Of a stretch of DNA of 64,000 bases, positions 9,416 through 18,063 are shown in pieces. Under the pieces are notes generated by a model, which was not told the DNA's origin, ran no database searches, and was given only the letters and a program-made list of their open reading frames with translations. A program made the translations under genes and the position numbers. This DNA is from Streptomyces sp. RerS4 (lineage in GTDB: Bacteria > Actinomycetota > Actinomycetes > Streptomycetales > Streptomycetaceae): positions 7,237,483 through 7,301,482 of the forward strand of contig NZ_CP097322.1 in NCBI RefSeq assembly GCF_023515955.1, in the 5' to 3' direction. Every line of letters starts with the position of its first letter. Within the stretch, counting starts at the first letter, position 1.

Positions 9416-9882
9416 TCCCGTCCCAGTATCGCGGCGGCAGCGTCGACGCCCTCGCGGGTGCCGATCACGATCAGCCTGTCCCCGCCGGCCAGCCGGAAGT
9501 CCGGCGTGGGAGATGGGATCGCCTCCGCCCGCCGCAGCACGGCCACGATTGACGCGCCCGTCTCGGTCCGCATCCGCGTCTCGCCCAGCACCCGGCCATT
9601 CCAGTACGAGTGCGCGGACAGCTCGATGCGCTCGGCCACCAGCCCCAGGCCGGTGGTGGACAGCAGGTTCGGGCTGTGGTGCGCGGGCATCAGAGCGTCG
9701 ATCAGCGCAGCCGTCTCGCCGCTGGTCAGGTGCAATGACTGGGCGCAGGCATCCGGGTCGTCGGTGCGGTAGACGTTGACCGTGCGCGTCCCGTCCCGGT
9801 GCGCGATCACCGACAGATGCCGGTGCTCACGCGTGGTGAGGTCGTATTGCACGCCGATCCCCGGCAGTGGCGTGGTGCTCAT
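9412..9882 (-). CDS. TrkA-C domain regulatory subunit of the CPA2 antiporter (KhtT-like)
   Basis: From ATG 9882 the product is 156 residues. The N-terminal half (LPGIGVQYDLTTREHRHLSV) matches KhtT-like antiporter regulatory subunits. The C-terminal half is a TrkA-C/RCK_C fold (GETRMRTETGASIVAVLRR, then RLAGGDRLIVIGTREGVDAA) that binds small regulatory ligands in such systems. The stop overlaps the antiporter start (GTGA), so the two are translationally coupled. A longer frame upstream of 9882 has no homology-like content. The protein should sit on the cytoplasmic face and gate cation/proton exchange. Confidence 0.85.
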   Translation of the reverse strand: MSTTPLPGIGVQYDLTTREHRHLSVIAHRDGTRTVNVYRTDDPDACAQSLHLTSGETAALIDALMPAHHSPNLLSTTGLGLVAERIELSAHSYWNGRVLGETRMRTETGASIVAVLRRAEAIPSPTPDFRLAGGDRLIVIGTREGVDAAAAILGRE

Positions 9883-10158
9883 CCGTGGAGCAGGCACAGC
9901 CCATCCCCCTCTTTTCGATCTTTGCGATGGTGGTGCGAAGCACGGCAGGATCGGGCAGGTGATCCGGCACGGCACGGGCTCATGTTGCCAGGTGCGAACA
10001 GGCCCGGGATATGGGTGTCGCCACGGATGGACAAGCAGTGCCGCAACCCACCAGGCTGGGGCGGGGCAGCACGTCCACCGCAGGTCAGGCCCCGGATGAC
10101 GCCCGGACACAAGGCGGGGACAGTGAAGGTGGGAGCCCACAGAGAAAGGCACGGGACC

Positions 10159-11130
10159 ATGTCGCTGTACTGGCGGATCTTCCTCCTCAACGCCGCCGTC
10201 CTCGTCGTCGCGGTCCTGCTGCTCCTCGGCCCTGTCACCGTCTCCACCCCCGTGCTGCTCGGCGAGGCCCTGGTCCTACTCGCCGGGCTGGTGGCGATGC
10301 TGGTCGCCAACGCCGTCCTGCTGCGGATCGGCCTCGCCCCGCTGCAGCGCCTGACCCGGGCCATGGCCACGGCGGACCTCCTCCAGCCCGGCCACCGCAC
10401 TACGGTCTCCGGCACTGGTGAGATCGCCGAACTGACGGAAACGTTCAACGCGATGCTCAGCCGCCTGGAAGCCGAACGGGCCGCCAGCTCAGGCCGGGTC
10501 CTGTCCGCGCAGGAAGCCGAACGCCGGCGCATCGCCCAGGAACTCCACGACGAGGTCGGCCAGACCCTCACCGCCGTCCTCCTCCAGCTCAAACACGCAG
10601 CCGACCACGCCCCCGCCCCCGTACGCGAAGACCTCCACCAGGCGCAGGAGACCACCCGCGCCAGTCTGGATGAGATCCGCCGCATCGCCCGCCGTCTGCG
10701 CCCCGGAGTACTGGAAGAACTCGGCCTGCACAGCGCCCTGCGCGCCCTGGCCGCCGAATTCACCACCTCCCGCCTGAGCGTGAGCACCCACATCACCCCC
10801 GGCCTGCCACAGCTGGACCCGGCAACCGAACTCGTCTTCTACCGCATCGCCCAGGAGACGCTGACCAACACCGCCCGCCACTCCGGCGCCCGCGCGGTTG
10901 AACTCCACCTGCGCGCCCTGCCCGGCGGCGGAGTGGGCCTGCTGGTCCGCGACAACGGCCAGGGACTTCGATCGGCGCCTGAAGGAGCCGGCATCCGCGG
11001 CATGCGCGAACGCGCCCTGCTCATCGGCGCGGAGCTCCTGATCGGAGCCGGCCCGAGCGGCGGCACCCAAGTACGTCTGAACGTCGCAGGCATCACCGCT
11101 GGAGACCACCCCGGGGAGAACGCCCGATGA
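10159..11130 (+). CDS. NarL-type sensor histidine kinase
   Basis: 323 residues from ATG 10159, preceded by GAAAGG at 10144. Two transmembrane helices lie at about residues 8-25 and 33-58. A HAMP-like linker follows (LAPLQRLTRAMATADL to AMLSRLEAER), then a HisKA_3 dimerisation domain with phosphoacceptor His130 in AQELHDEVGQTLTAVLLQLK, and an HATPase_c domain (YRIAQETLTNTARHSGA as N-box, VRDNGQGL, GIRGMRERA). The periplasmic loop is very short, so the signal is probably sensed in or at the membrane. It overlaps the response regulator by four bases and lies near the cation antiporters, which it may control. That link is inference. Confidence 0.9.
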   Translation: MSLYWRIFLLNAAVLVVAVLLLLGPVTVSTPVLLGEALVLLAGLVAMLVANAVLLRIGLAPLQRLTRAMATADLLQPGHRTTVSGTGEIAELTETFNAMLSRLEAERAASSGRVLSAQEAERRRIAQELHDEVGQTLTAVLLQLKHAADHAPAPVREDLHQAQETTRASLDEIRRIARRLRPGVLEELGLHSALRALAAEFTTSRLSVSTHITPGLPQLDPATELVFYRIAQETLTNTARHSGARAVELHLRALPGGGVGLLVRDNGQGLRSAPEGAGIRGMRERALLIGAELLIGAGPSGGTQVRLNVAGITAGDHPGENAR

Positions 11131-11780
11131 CCGCACCGGCCCGCATTCTGCTCGCCGACGACCACGCCCTGGTCCGCCGCGGCGTACGCCTCATCCTCGA
11201 CGCCGAACCGGACCTGAGTGTCGTTGCCGAGGCAGCCGATGGAGCCGAAGCTGTCGCCCAGGCCCGCGGCCAGGAGATCGACCTGGCCATCCTCGACATC
11301 GCCATGCCCCGCCAGACCGGTCTCCAAGCCGCACGTGAACTCGCCCGCATCCGCCCCAACCCGCGCATCCTGATGCTGACGATGTACGACAACGAGCAGT
11401 ACTTCTTCGAAGCCCTCAAGACCGGCGCCTCCGGGTACGTCCTGAAGTCCGTCGCCGACCGCGACCTCGTCGAAGCCTGCCGCGCCGCCCTGCGTGACGA
11501 ACCCTTCATCTACCCCGGCGCCGAGACCACCCTCATCCGCACCTACCTCGACCGTGCCCGCAGAGGCGATCCCCTGCCCGCCCGCCCCATCACCGAACGC
11601 GAGGAGGAGATCCTCAAACTCGTCGCCGAGGGCCACACCTCCAAAGAGATCGGTGACCTCCTCGTCATCAGCGCCAAGACCGTCGAGCGCCACCGTGCCA
11701 ACCTGCTTCAAAAGCTCGGCCTCCGCGATCGCCTGGAACTCACCCGCTATGCCATCCGCGTCGGTCTCATCGAACCGTAA
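11127..11780 (+). CDS. NarL/FixJ-family response regulator
   Basis: 217 residues. The receiver domain (about 1-125) has the acidic pair D11/D12, phosphoacceptor D57 in LAILDIAMP, the conserved Thr in ILMLTMYD and Lys in GYVLKS. The C-terminal LuxR-type helix-turn-helix (about 150-215) reads ITEREEEILKLVAEGHTSKE and SAKTVERHRANLLQKLGLRD. Start ATG 11127 overlaps the kinase stop (ATGA), so kinase and regulator are coupled and form one two-component system. Targets are unknown. The downstream small membrane protein and the ion-transport genes are the nearest candidates. Confidence 0.92.
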   Translation: MTAPARILLADDHALVRRGVRLILDAEPDLSVVAEAADGAEAVAQARGQEIDLAILDIAMPRQTGLQAARELARIRPNPRILMLTMYDNEQYFFEALKTGASGYVLKSVADRDLVEACRAALRDEPFIYPGAETTLIRTYLDRARRGDPLPARPITEREEEILKLVAEGHTSKEIGDLLVISAKTVERHRANLLQKLGLRDRLELTRYAIRVGLIEP

Positions 11781-11823
11781 CCAGCCACCGCGTCCGTCGC
11801 CCTTCCCGGAGAGAATCCCGCAC

Positions 11824-12087
11824 GTGCTGCCTTACGTTCTGTTCGCCGTCGTCTTCGTTCTCGCCCTGCGCTACACGATCAAGGCCGCCCGCCTGCCTGA
11901 CATACCGCCGTGGCGCAGGTTCCTGCCCCTGGTCCTCCTCCTGAGCGCGACCGTAGCCAGCCTGCTGCGGTCCTTCGATGTATCTGAACCGGCTGACCTG
12001 ATCGCCTTCCCGTTCAACATCGCGGCGATCGTCCTGGCCGGGCGTGAGATCGCTGCCCACCGCGCACGCACAGCGGCGACGGGCTGA
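11824..12087 (+). CDS. Small integral membrane protein (87 aa)
   Basis: GTG 11824 follows a GGAGAG ribosome-binding site. The protein has three hydrophobic stretches (LPYVLFAVVFVLALRYTIKA, FLPLVLLLSATVASLL and LIAFPFNIAAIVLAG) and a short basic C-terminus. It begins 43 bases after the response regulator and is probably part of that operon. The family is not recognised. A role as accessory or target of the two-component system is possible but only inferred. Confidence 0.6.
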   Translation: MLPYVLFAVVFVLALRYTIKAARLPDIPPWRRFLPLVLLLSATVASLLRSFDVSEPADLIAFPFNIAAIVLAGREIAAHRARTAATG

Positions 12088-12099
12088 GAGCTGTCAGCG

Positions 12100-12330
12100 G
12101 GACGCTGCCGAAGCGGCCTTGGGCCTTGTGCCCAGCAGTGCCTCGTTGCAATGTGCTGCCCTCTATGTTTTTCCCGGCCCCGGCCTACACCTGCTCGCCG
12201 TAGGCATGGCCTTCCTCGTCACTGGCGTGGCCATGCTCGGCGATGAGGCCACCCGCCCCGCCGATGAAGGCAGCACCCAGGCACCGCCTGTCCTGGGACG
12301 CGAGGGCTGGTTGTCGCTGTGTCGCATCCC
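12100..12330 (+). pseudogene. Membrane-protein fragment
   Basis: One frame carries a helix-like stretch (YVFPGPGLHLLAVGMAFLV) then GVAMLGDEATRPADEG, which looks like the tail of a membrane protein. There is no credible start codon with a ribosome-binding site, and the frame runs on into sequence antisense to the next gene. It is probably a remnant with its 5' part missing. Confidence 0.3.
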
Positions 12331-12334
12331 CGCC

Positions 12335-12610
12335 TCAGAAGGCACGTGGGGACATCAGCGTCTCCGCGCTGCCGATCACGGCGGTGCAGCGGGGCGTGCC
12401 AGGCCCGGGAGCGATACGGACGATCACAGGCAGTGGTGGATCAGTGGGCAGCTCCCCGGTGACAAGCTGGGTACGGTTCCCGTGCAGCGGAACGTGGCCG
12501 ATCTCCGTGCCGTCGACAAGCAGCTCGATCAGCCTCGGATGGCCGCTGTGGATGTCCACGGTCACCGAGTGGCCCCTGGCATCGAGGTGAAAGTGGTGAC
12601 TTCGCGCCAT
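12335..12610 (-). CDS. Conserved hypothetical protein (about 91 aa)
   Basis: From ATG 12610 the product begins MARSHHFHLDARGHSVTVDI and continues with HPRLIELLVDGTEIGHVPLH and a C-terminal IVRIAPGPGTPRCTAVIG. The alternation of short beta-like stretches suggests a small beta-rich domain. I do not recognise a named family. It is a single gene flanked by a membrane-protein remnant and a transposon remnant. Confidence 0.5.
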   Translation of the reverse strand: MARSHHFHLDARGHSVTVDIHSGHPRLIELLVDGTEIGHVPLHGNRTQLVTGELPTDPPLPVIVRIAPGPGTPRCTAVIGSAETLMSPRAF

Positions 12611-12722
12611 CACCGGATTCCGGTAAAGAGGGAGCGCGGGCCATGGTCCTGTCACCGTCGCTGTAGCGGTGGCTACCGAGGTTGCTCCACGGCCGGTGGA
12701 GTCATGGGCAATCGAGGTGGTG

Positions 12723-13153
12723 TCATCGTCGGGAAGAGATGAGGGGAACGACGTTGCCGGTGCGGGCGGCATGCTCCGCACGGAGCGCCTCGTTGTGGTG
12801 GTGAAGGGCGGCGATGGCGGTCGCGGCGGCCATAAGGCGCCTTTCCAGCAGGGTGCACTGCTGGGTCTTGTCCGCCGGCTTCTTGCGGAGGCGGCTGATC
12901 TCGGCGTCCCTGCGGGTCTCGCCGACGGTGGTCTTGCCGTGCTCGGCGATGCGGGCGTCCCATTCGGCGAGGATCGGCTGGGCGCGGTTCATGGTGGCCC
13001 GGCTGATCTGGGCTTCGCGCCAGAGGTTCTCCTTGGTCAGCCGTCCGTCGGACGCTGCGGCTTGCCGGTGAAGAGCCGGAGCATCGCTGCGCGCAGGGCT
13101 TGGGCGGTTTCTGCGGAGACGCCGTCCGGGGTGATGCGGGGGCTGGGGGTCAT
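12723..13153 (-). pseudogene. DUF6262/TnpC-like transposon accessory protein, frameshifted
   Basis: Starting at ATG 13153 (overlapping the integrase stop by ATGA), the frame reads MTPSPRITPDGVSAETAQAL and LRLFTGKPQRPTDG, then stops. The expected continuation LTKENLWREAQISRATMNRA resumes one frame away near 13035-13045 and runs to 12723, ending in a helical segment (ISRLRKKPADKTQQCTLLER). This resembles the small third gene (TnpC/DUF6262) that accompanies paired tyrosine recombinases in Tn554-like transposons. If the indel is an error the gene is intact, about 142 residues. Confidence 0.55.
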
Positions 13154-14268
13154 GGAGTGGTGCCTCGGATCTTGTACAGGACTGCCTCGGCGCGTTCGGC
13201 TTCCCTGGTGATGAGGGCTTTGCGGCAGGCGGGCAGGCCGGGGGTCTGGAGCAGGTTGAGCTGGGTGCGGTGGTGGGCTTCGTAGAGTGGGGCGTGCTCG
13301 GCGGTGATCATGCTGTTGGGGCAGCGGTCGGGGCGGCAGCGGTCCTCGAGAGGACCGCTGTGCCCTTCGGGAACGACCGCGTTCTCCAGGCAGACCGCTC
13401 CGGCCGGGCTGCGTTCGTCGAACAGGCAGTTGTTGAGCGTCCCGAAGCGGATGGTGATGCGCGCCTTGCGCAGAAGGTCCATCTCGACGCGGGCGTCCCC
13501 GTGGCGGGCCTTGACCGTGGCGGTGATCTGGTCGAAGACGCCCTTAAGGCGTTCGGCTGCCGAGCCGAACCCGATGTCCTGGCCTCTGCCGTGCACTTCG
13601 TACAGGTCTTTGAGTCGACGGAACCGCGCGGCGTGGACGGCGTTCTCGAGGTGCTCGGCCCAACCAGGGTCCGGGGCCGCATAGCCGCGGGTCGCGCGGT
13701 TGGCGAGGGCCCGGGTGGCGATGTGCTTGAGCTGCATTCCGAGCGCGATCTCGGATCCGGCGAACTGGTCGGTGAGCATCGCCATGGTGCGCCGGAACAT
13801 GTGCGGGCGGACCTTGCCCTTGGGAATCTGGGCCAGCCCGGACCAGGTGCCGCCGGCGTTGACGCAGGCGATGAAGGAGTCGACCATGGCGCCACCGTCC
13901 AGTTCCTCGTTCACGGCCCGCGGCGTCAGGGTGGCGAACACCCGCCGGGGGTGCGACGAGACGCTCTCGGCGACCGTGATCGCTTCAGCGACCGGCTCGC
14001 TGATCCACCAGTGCTTGCGAGGGCGGCGGCCCTGGTGGCCCTTGACGAGGGTGGAGGCGATGGCGGGGGCGTTGTAGTGCTCGACGATGCTGCCGCGGGC
14101 GATCTCCTGCAATACTGGCGGGAGGGGGTTATTCCAACCGTGCACTATTCCGTCCTTCCCGCCCACGTTGGGGCCAGCGGGTAGCTTCGTCGGCGAGTAC
14201 CGAGAGCAGGTGTTGCTCAGTGCCGAGAGCTCCCTGTCCGGCCAGGGTTCGATCGTGCACGGTTTCAC
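13150..14268 (-). pseudogene. Tyrosine recombinase/integrase (Tn554 TnpB-like), N-terminally truncated
   Basis: 372 residues are open. The C-terminal catalytic half is visible: PHMFRRTMAMLTDQFAGSEI contains the H-x-x-R box, followed by LGMQLKHIATRALANRATRG and a candidate nucleophile tyrosine in RGYAAPD. The C-terminal third has a cysteine cluster (CLFDERSPAGAVCL, then DRCRPDRCPN) usual for this integrase subgroup. The usual N-terminal SAM-like and first arginine regions are missing, since family members normally exceed 600 residues. It is coupled to the DUF6262-like gene, as in Tn554-type elements. It is probably inactive. Confidence 0.6.
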
Positions 14269-14305
14269 CGTCGCGCTGCGAGCCGCCCGCGACCGGGTGG
14301 TCCCG

Positions 14306-15541
14306 TTAGCGGCGTGCTGCCCGAGGGCTGACCTGTCCGCCCACGACGTTGAACGCAGCAGCGTTTGACGGCCCGGCCGCGTAGTCTGGCAGGTCGACGC
14401 TGCTGATCTGCTTGCCCATCTTCAGCATCTTGTCGAGGATCCAGCGCCGGTTCAGTAGCCCGTTGCGCACCCGCAGCCTGGTCGCGGTGCCGGGCGCCAG
14501 GAACGGGCCGGTGCGGTCGCCGCCCTTCTGGCAGCCCTGGGCGTAGTCGCGCAGGGTGTGCTCGTAGCAGGGGAAGGCGGTGCGGTGGTCGCCTCGGGCC
14601 CGGGCCAGCTCGCCGGCCAGGACGTACGCCGCCACCACCGCGGTGCCGGTGCCCATGCCGCCGAGGGTGGCCCCGCAGGCGGCGTCGCCGAGGAGGGCGA
14701 TCCGACTGGTGGACCAGGCGGGGACGTCGGCCCGACTGATCGAGTCGAAGTACAGCTCGGGGGCCTGCCCCAGGCTCTCCAGCAGCCGGGGCACTTCCCA
14801 GCCGAGGCCTGCGAAGGCGTCCCGGATCAGCTTCTTCTGATGCGCCACGTCGTGGCGGTCGTAACGGAGTTCGGTTGAGGCGAAGACGAAGAAGGCACCC
14901 GCCCTGGTCGGGTCGCGGTGGTCGGCGCCGACGGCGGCAAGCCTGCCGGGGACGTTGAGGCCGATTGAGCCGGGCGGCAGGCCCAGGTAGTTGGGCAGCT
15001 GCCAGGTGGCCGCGTAGTAGCCGAGGTGGCGGACGTAGCGCTCCTCCGGGCCGAAGGCGAGCCGTCGGACATTGGAGTGCAGCCCGTCGGCGCCGATCAC
15101 CAGGTCGAACTCGCGTGGCGCGCCGTGCTGGAAGGTCACCCGGACGCCGGTGGGCGTCTCCTCCAGGGCGGTGATCGAGTCGCCGAAGAGGTACTCGGTG
15201 CGCGGGAGGCTTCGCTGGTGTAGCACCTGGGCGAGCTCCCCGCGCGGGACCTCGACGTCCCCGCCCGCGAAGTCGGCCGGCAGGTGGAGGATCTGACGGC
15301 CGCGGTGATCGACGAAGGTTATCGGGCTGCCGCCGGTGTCGAGCGCGCGCAGCTCGTCGAGCACGCCCATCCGCTCCAGCACGGTCAGGTGGGTCTGGCC
15401 CCGGAAGTCGACCGCCTGGCCGCCGCCGCGCAGGGCGGGGGCCAACTCGACGACGGTGGTCTCGAAGCCGTACCGCCCTAGCCAGTAGGCCAGTGCGGGG
15501 CCGGCGATGCTCGCGCCCGAGATCAGGACCTTCGTGCTCAC
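14306..15541 (-). CDS. FAD-dependent monooxygenase (class A flavoprotein hydroxylase, Rox/TetX-like)
   Basis: About 411 residues. The N-terminal FAD-binding beta-alpha-beta is VLISGASIAGPALAYWLGRY, the mid DG motif is LVIGADGLHSNVRR, and the third motif is RIALLGDAACGATLGGMGTG. These are the three signatures of PHBH-fold hydroxylases that use NADPH and O2 to hydroxylate aromatic compounds or antibiotics. GTG 15541 gives VSTKVLISGA and has GGAG eight bases upstream. A GTG at 15550 is possible. It is divergently arranged with a TetR regulator, the classical layout for inducible resistance or degradation genes such as rifampicin or tetracycline monooxygenases. The substrate is not known. Confidence 0.88.
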   Translation of the reverse strand: MSTKVLISGASIAGPALAYWLGRYGFETTVVELAPALRGGGQAVDFRGQTHLTVLERMGVLDELRALDTGGSPITFVDHRGRQILHLPADFAGGDVEVPRGELAQVLHQRSLPRTEYLFGDSITALEETPTGVRVTFQHGAPREFDLVIGADGLHSNVRRLAFGPEERYVRHLGYYAATWQLPNYLGLPPGSIGLNVPGRLAAVGADHRDPTRAGAFFVFASTELRYDRHDVAHQKKLIRDAFAGLGWEVPRLLESLGQAPELYFDSISRADVPAWSTSRIALLGDAACGATLGGMGTGTAVVAAYVLAGELARARGDHRTAFPCYEHTLRDYAQGCQKGGDRTGPFLAPGTATRLRVRNGLLNRRWILDKMLKMGKQISSVDLPDYAAGPSNAAAFNVVGGQVSPRAARR

Positions 15542-15574
15542 GTGAACCACTCCATCTGAGGCTGTCGATTAACT

Positions 15575-15589
15575 GTGTCTGGCGGACAC
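15575..15589. promoter_or_regulatory. Candidate TetR operator between divergent genes
   Basis: GTGTC-tggcg-GACAC is a perfect 5-bp inverted repeat with a 5-base spacer, in the gap between the monooxygenase start and the TetR start. Its position fits a binding site for the divergent TetR repressor controlling both promoters. The site is inferred from symmetry and location only. Confidence 0.5.
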
Positions 15590-15665
15590 GATTTATTGCT
15601 GTGTACGGTAGACGCAGTTAGGTCGCCTAGCAAGGGACAGGCGGAAATGCGGGACGGAGCGGGAA

Positions 15666-16370
15666 TTGGGCGAGGAAACGAACGAGGCGGTGCGGCTGCT
15701 CTGGGGACCGCCCGCCAAGCCGTCCAGGGGGCCGAAGCCCGCGCTGAGCCTGGCGCGGATCGCTGCGGCGGGCGTCGAGATCGCGGACGCCGAGGGCCTC
15801 GGCGCAGTCTCGATGCAGAAGGTGGCCGGGCTGCTCGACTTCACCAAGATGTCGCTCTACCGCTATGTGCCCGGCAAGGCGGAGCTGGTCGCGCTCATGG
15901 TGGAGGCCGCGGTCGGCGGACCGCCGCCGGTCGTGGAAGGGCTCGGGTGGCGTGAGCAACTAACGGCCTGGTCAAAAGAGTTGGCGAGGTCGTTCACCGA
16001 GCACCCGTGGCTGCTCGACGCCACCGTCGGCCCGCGAGTGATGGGCCCCAAGGAACTCGGCTGGCTGGAGCGGGTGGTCGCGGCCCTGGACGGCCACGGG
16101 CTGACCGGACCCGAGCGGATGGACGCCGCGGTGCTGCTGGCCGGGCACGTCCGGGGCATCGCCGAGCAGGCCCGCGCGGCCCGGCCGGACGGCTCGCCCG
16201 AGACGGAACTCCTGGCCGTCCTCGGCCCCCTGGTGCACCAGCACGCCGACCGCTTCCCCGCGCTCGCCGCGGCCATTGCCTCACAGGACGGCCGGGATCA
16301 GGCGCTGGACTTCGGCTTGGAGCGGATCCTCGACGGTCTGGAGGCCCTGATCACGCGCCGCACCGGGTAA
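15666..16370 (+). CDS. TetR/AcrR-family transcriptional regulator
   Basis: 234 residues. The N-terminal helix-turn-helix (about 25-75) reads LSLARIAAAGVEIADAEGLG and VSMQKVAGLLDFTKMSLYRYV, followed by a larger ligand-binding domain of the TetR_C type (AVLLAGHVRGIAEQARAARP). TTG 15666 has GGAG seven bases upstream, and GTG 15690 is an alternative. Divergent from the FAD monooxygenase, it most likely represses that gene and itself through the inverted repeat at 15575, with release by a substrate of the monooxygenase. Confidence 0.88.
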   Translation: MGEETNEAVRLLWGPPAKPSRGPKPALSLARIAAAGVEIADAEGLGAVSMQKVAGLLDFTKMSLYRYVPGKAELVALMVEAAVGGPPPVVEGLGWREQLTAWSKELARSFTEHPWLLDATVGPRVMGPKELGWLERVVAALDGHGLTGPERMDAAVLLAGHVRGIAEQARAARPDGSPETELLAVLGPLVHQHADRFPALAAAIASQDGRDQALDFGLERILDGLEALITRRTG

Positions 16371-16455
16371 CTCGGGGAAGATCAGCCGCGACTCATTTCA
16401 AGTGGCGCCTACTCGGGGGCGATCTCAAGCCGATGCATCCTGGCCCTGACCAGCC

Positions 16456-17904
16456 CTACTCGCGAACACCCTGCCCTTGTTCCGTGGCACGTGCGGCGAG
16501 GTACTCGGCCCAGTCGCGTCGGGCGTAGGCGACCCAGCGGAGTGCGGTGTGGCGGTGCATCCCGGTCACATCGGCGAGGATCGGGCTGGGGAGATCAGCA
16601 GCGAGGGCGGCCAGCGCCGCGTTGCGCGCGGTGCGAACCGGGATGCCGTGACGGTTGAGCTTCTGAGTCATGCCGTGGGTCGAGATCGGCTTGCCCGGGA
16701 CCATGCCCGGGAAGAGCCACCGGGGGCCTGAGTGGACTCGCGAGAGCTGCGGCCGCAGCTGCGGTTGTTCAGCGAGGTGCCGCAGGAGCTCGGCGAGCCG
16801 TGGAGGCAGCAGGACGGGGTGGCGGCCCAGTACCAGGTGGGCGTGCTTGTCGCCGAACTTGAGGTACTCGGGCGTCAGATGGCAGAGGCGTTCGGTGGAC
16901 GGGCCGAACAGCAGGGTGATCGCGCCAGCGGCGCGGACGTCCGTGGGCAGGGCATCGTCGGTCAAGCAGCGCTGGAGGAGCGGCCACCGATCGTCCTCGT
17001 CGAGCAGGTTCTGGGGTTCCTGCCTCGGGATGGAGGGGACGGTGAGTTCGCGGGTGAGTCGACGGCTCGTGGTCCACTTCAGGAAGTAGCGGATCAGGTG
17101 GCGCCGCTGGCTGGTGGCTCCGGCGATCCAGTCGTCGATGTGTTCCTGGGCGAGGTCGGCGAGGACAAGGCCGCGCTGGTCCATCCAGGCCAGGAAGTCC
17201 AGGGCGACGCTGACGCGGCGCCGCAGGTCGCGGTCGGCGGAGGCGGGATGGCGGCGGATGGCGGCCCGCTGGCGTGCCCGCCGGAGCAGGAACCAGTTCA
17301 GGAACGGGCGGGCGAGGTTGGCGTGGGCGGCCGGCTTGTCCGCGAGTTCGTAATCCAGCCAGCCGGGGATGCGTTCGAGGTCCTCGTGTCGCTCCTCCAA
17401 GATGCCTGTGTGGACAAGGAGTTGACGGATGTAGCGCTTGTTCCGGCTGGGCGGGAGCTCGTCCAGCAGCTCGTGTGTGAGCGTGTCGCCTTCCGCAACG
17501 AGTCGGGCAAGGAGCTTGGTGTTCGGGCTTTCCTTGATCCACTGGATGGCAGGGAACGGTGAGGGAGCGTGTGTCAGTGCGTCCGCGAGCGGTCTCAGCT
17601 GCTCAGCGACGGTGCCGTCGGGCCCGGCCAGCAGGGCGTTGACCCGCTCGGCGAGGACACAGTGAGCGCATCGGCCGCGGCTGTGGGGGTTGCCGGCCCG
17701 ACCGCACCGCTTGCAGGTGTAGTCGGCGGCGAAGCCGACACATGGTCCGCAGACCTCGGTGCCGTCGTCATCCCGCGCGATCAGTGGTTGGACCATGCCG
17801 CAGCGAGGGCACTCGGCCGGTGAGCGGAGCACGGCGGTGTAGCAGGTCATGCAGACCGATACTTCCAGCGGTGCGAGCGCGTACTGCGAGCCCGGTCCGA
17901 CCAT
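16456..17904 (-). CDS. Zinc-ribbon tyrosine recombinase-like integrase
   Basis: From ATG 17904 (MVGPGSQYALAP) about 482 residues. The N-terminus has cysteine pairs CMTC...CPRC, then CGPC, CKRC and CAHC, suggesting two or three zinc ribbons. The middle has an integrase SAM-like region (RRRVSVALDFLAWMDQRGLV). The C-terminal part matches phage-integrase-like proteins (GAITLLFGPSTERLCHLTPE). The canonical R...H-x-x-R...Y set is not obvious, though ending segments VTGMHRHTALRWVAYARRDW and EYLAARA sit where the catalytic tyrosine would be. Starting at internal ATG 17850 would lose the first zinc cysteine. It is typical of multi-recombinase actinobacterial transposons. Confidence 0.65.
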   Translation of the reverse strand: MVGPGSQYALAPLEVSVCMTCYTAVLRSPAECPRCGMVQPLIARDDDGTEVCGPCVGFAADYTCKRCGRAGNPHSRGRCAHCVLAERVNALLAGPDGTVAEQLRPLADALTHAPSPFPAIQWIKESPNTKLLARLVAEGDTLTHELLDELPPSRNKRYIRQLLVHTGILEERHEDLERIPGWLDYELADKPAAHANLARPFLNWFLLRRARQRAAIRRHPASADRDLRRRVSVALDFLAWMDQRGLVLADLAQEHIDDWIAGATSQRRHLIRYFLKWTTSRRLTRELTVPSIPRQEPQNLLDEDDRWPLLQRCLTDDALPTDVRAAGAITLLFGPSTERLCHLTPEYLKFGDKHAHLVLGRHPVLLPPRLAELLRHLAEQPQLRPQLSRVHSGPRWLFPGMVPGKPISTHGMTQKLNRHGIPVRTARNAALAALAADLPSPILADVTGMHRHTALRWVAYARRDWAEYLAARATEQGQGVRE

Positions 17905-18063
17905 GTGTACACCAGGCCCGGTGAGGGCTTCGCCCTCATCGAGGGCCGGGACCCCAACGGCCTGCCAGTCCTCGTGGCCTACCCCGGTCCGGACGAAGTG
18001 GCACGCCTTGAGATCGTCGCCCGTTACTACGTGTCGTGGACTGTTCCATGGCGAGGAGGTCGC
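17905..18063 (+). pseudogene. C-terminal fragment of an unknown protein
   Basis: The plus-strand frame reads RPGEGFALIEGRDPNGLPVL, then VAYPGPDEVARLEIVARYYV, with natural codon usage up to the DUF488 start. It opens next to the recombinase start, so the upstream part was probably removed when the mobile element arrived. No family is recognised. Confidence 0.3.

Larger units (their letters stand above)
12723..14268 (-). mobile_element. Tn554-like transposon remnant (tnpB 3' part plus tnpC)
   Basis: The coupled truncated tyrosine recombinase and DUF6262-like gene form the distal part of the three-gene recombinase operon known from Tn554-like elements. The proximal recombinase is not adjacent. 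A different zinc-ribbon recombinase lies at 16456-17904, on the other side of the monooxygenase/TetR pair. Whether the two were once one element cannot be decided from the sequence. Confidence 0.45.

Noticed and set aside
8138..9772. 544-codon plus-strand frame opposite the CPA2 antiporter and TrkA-C genes
   Set aside because: Spans two real coupled minus-strand genes and has no recognisable fold.
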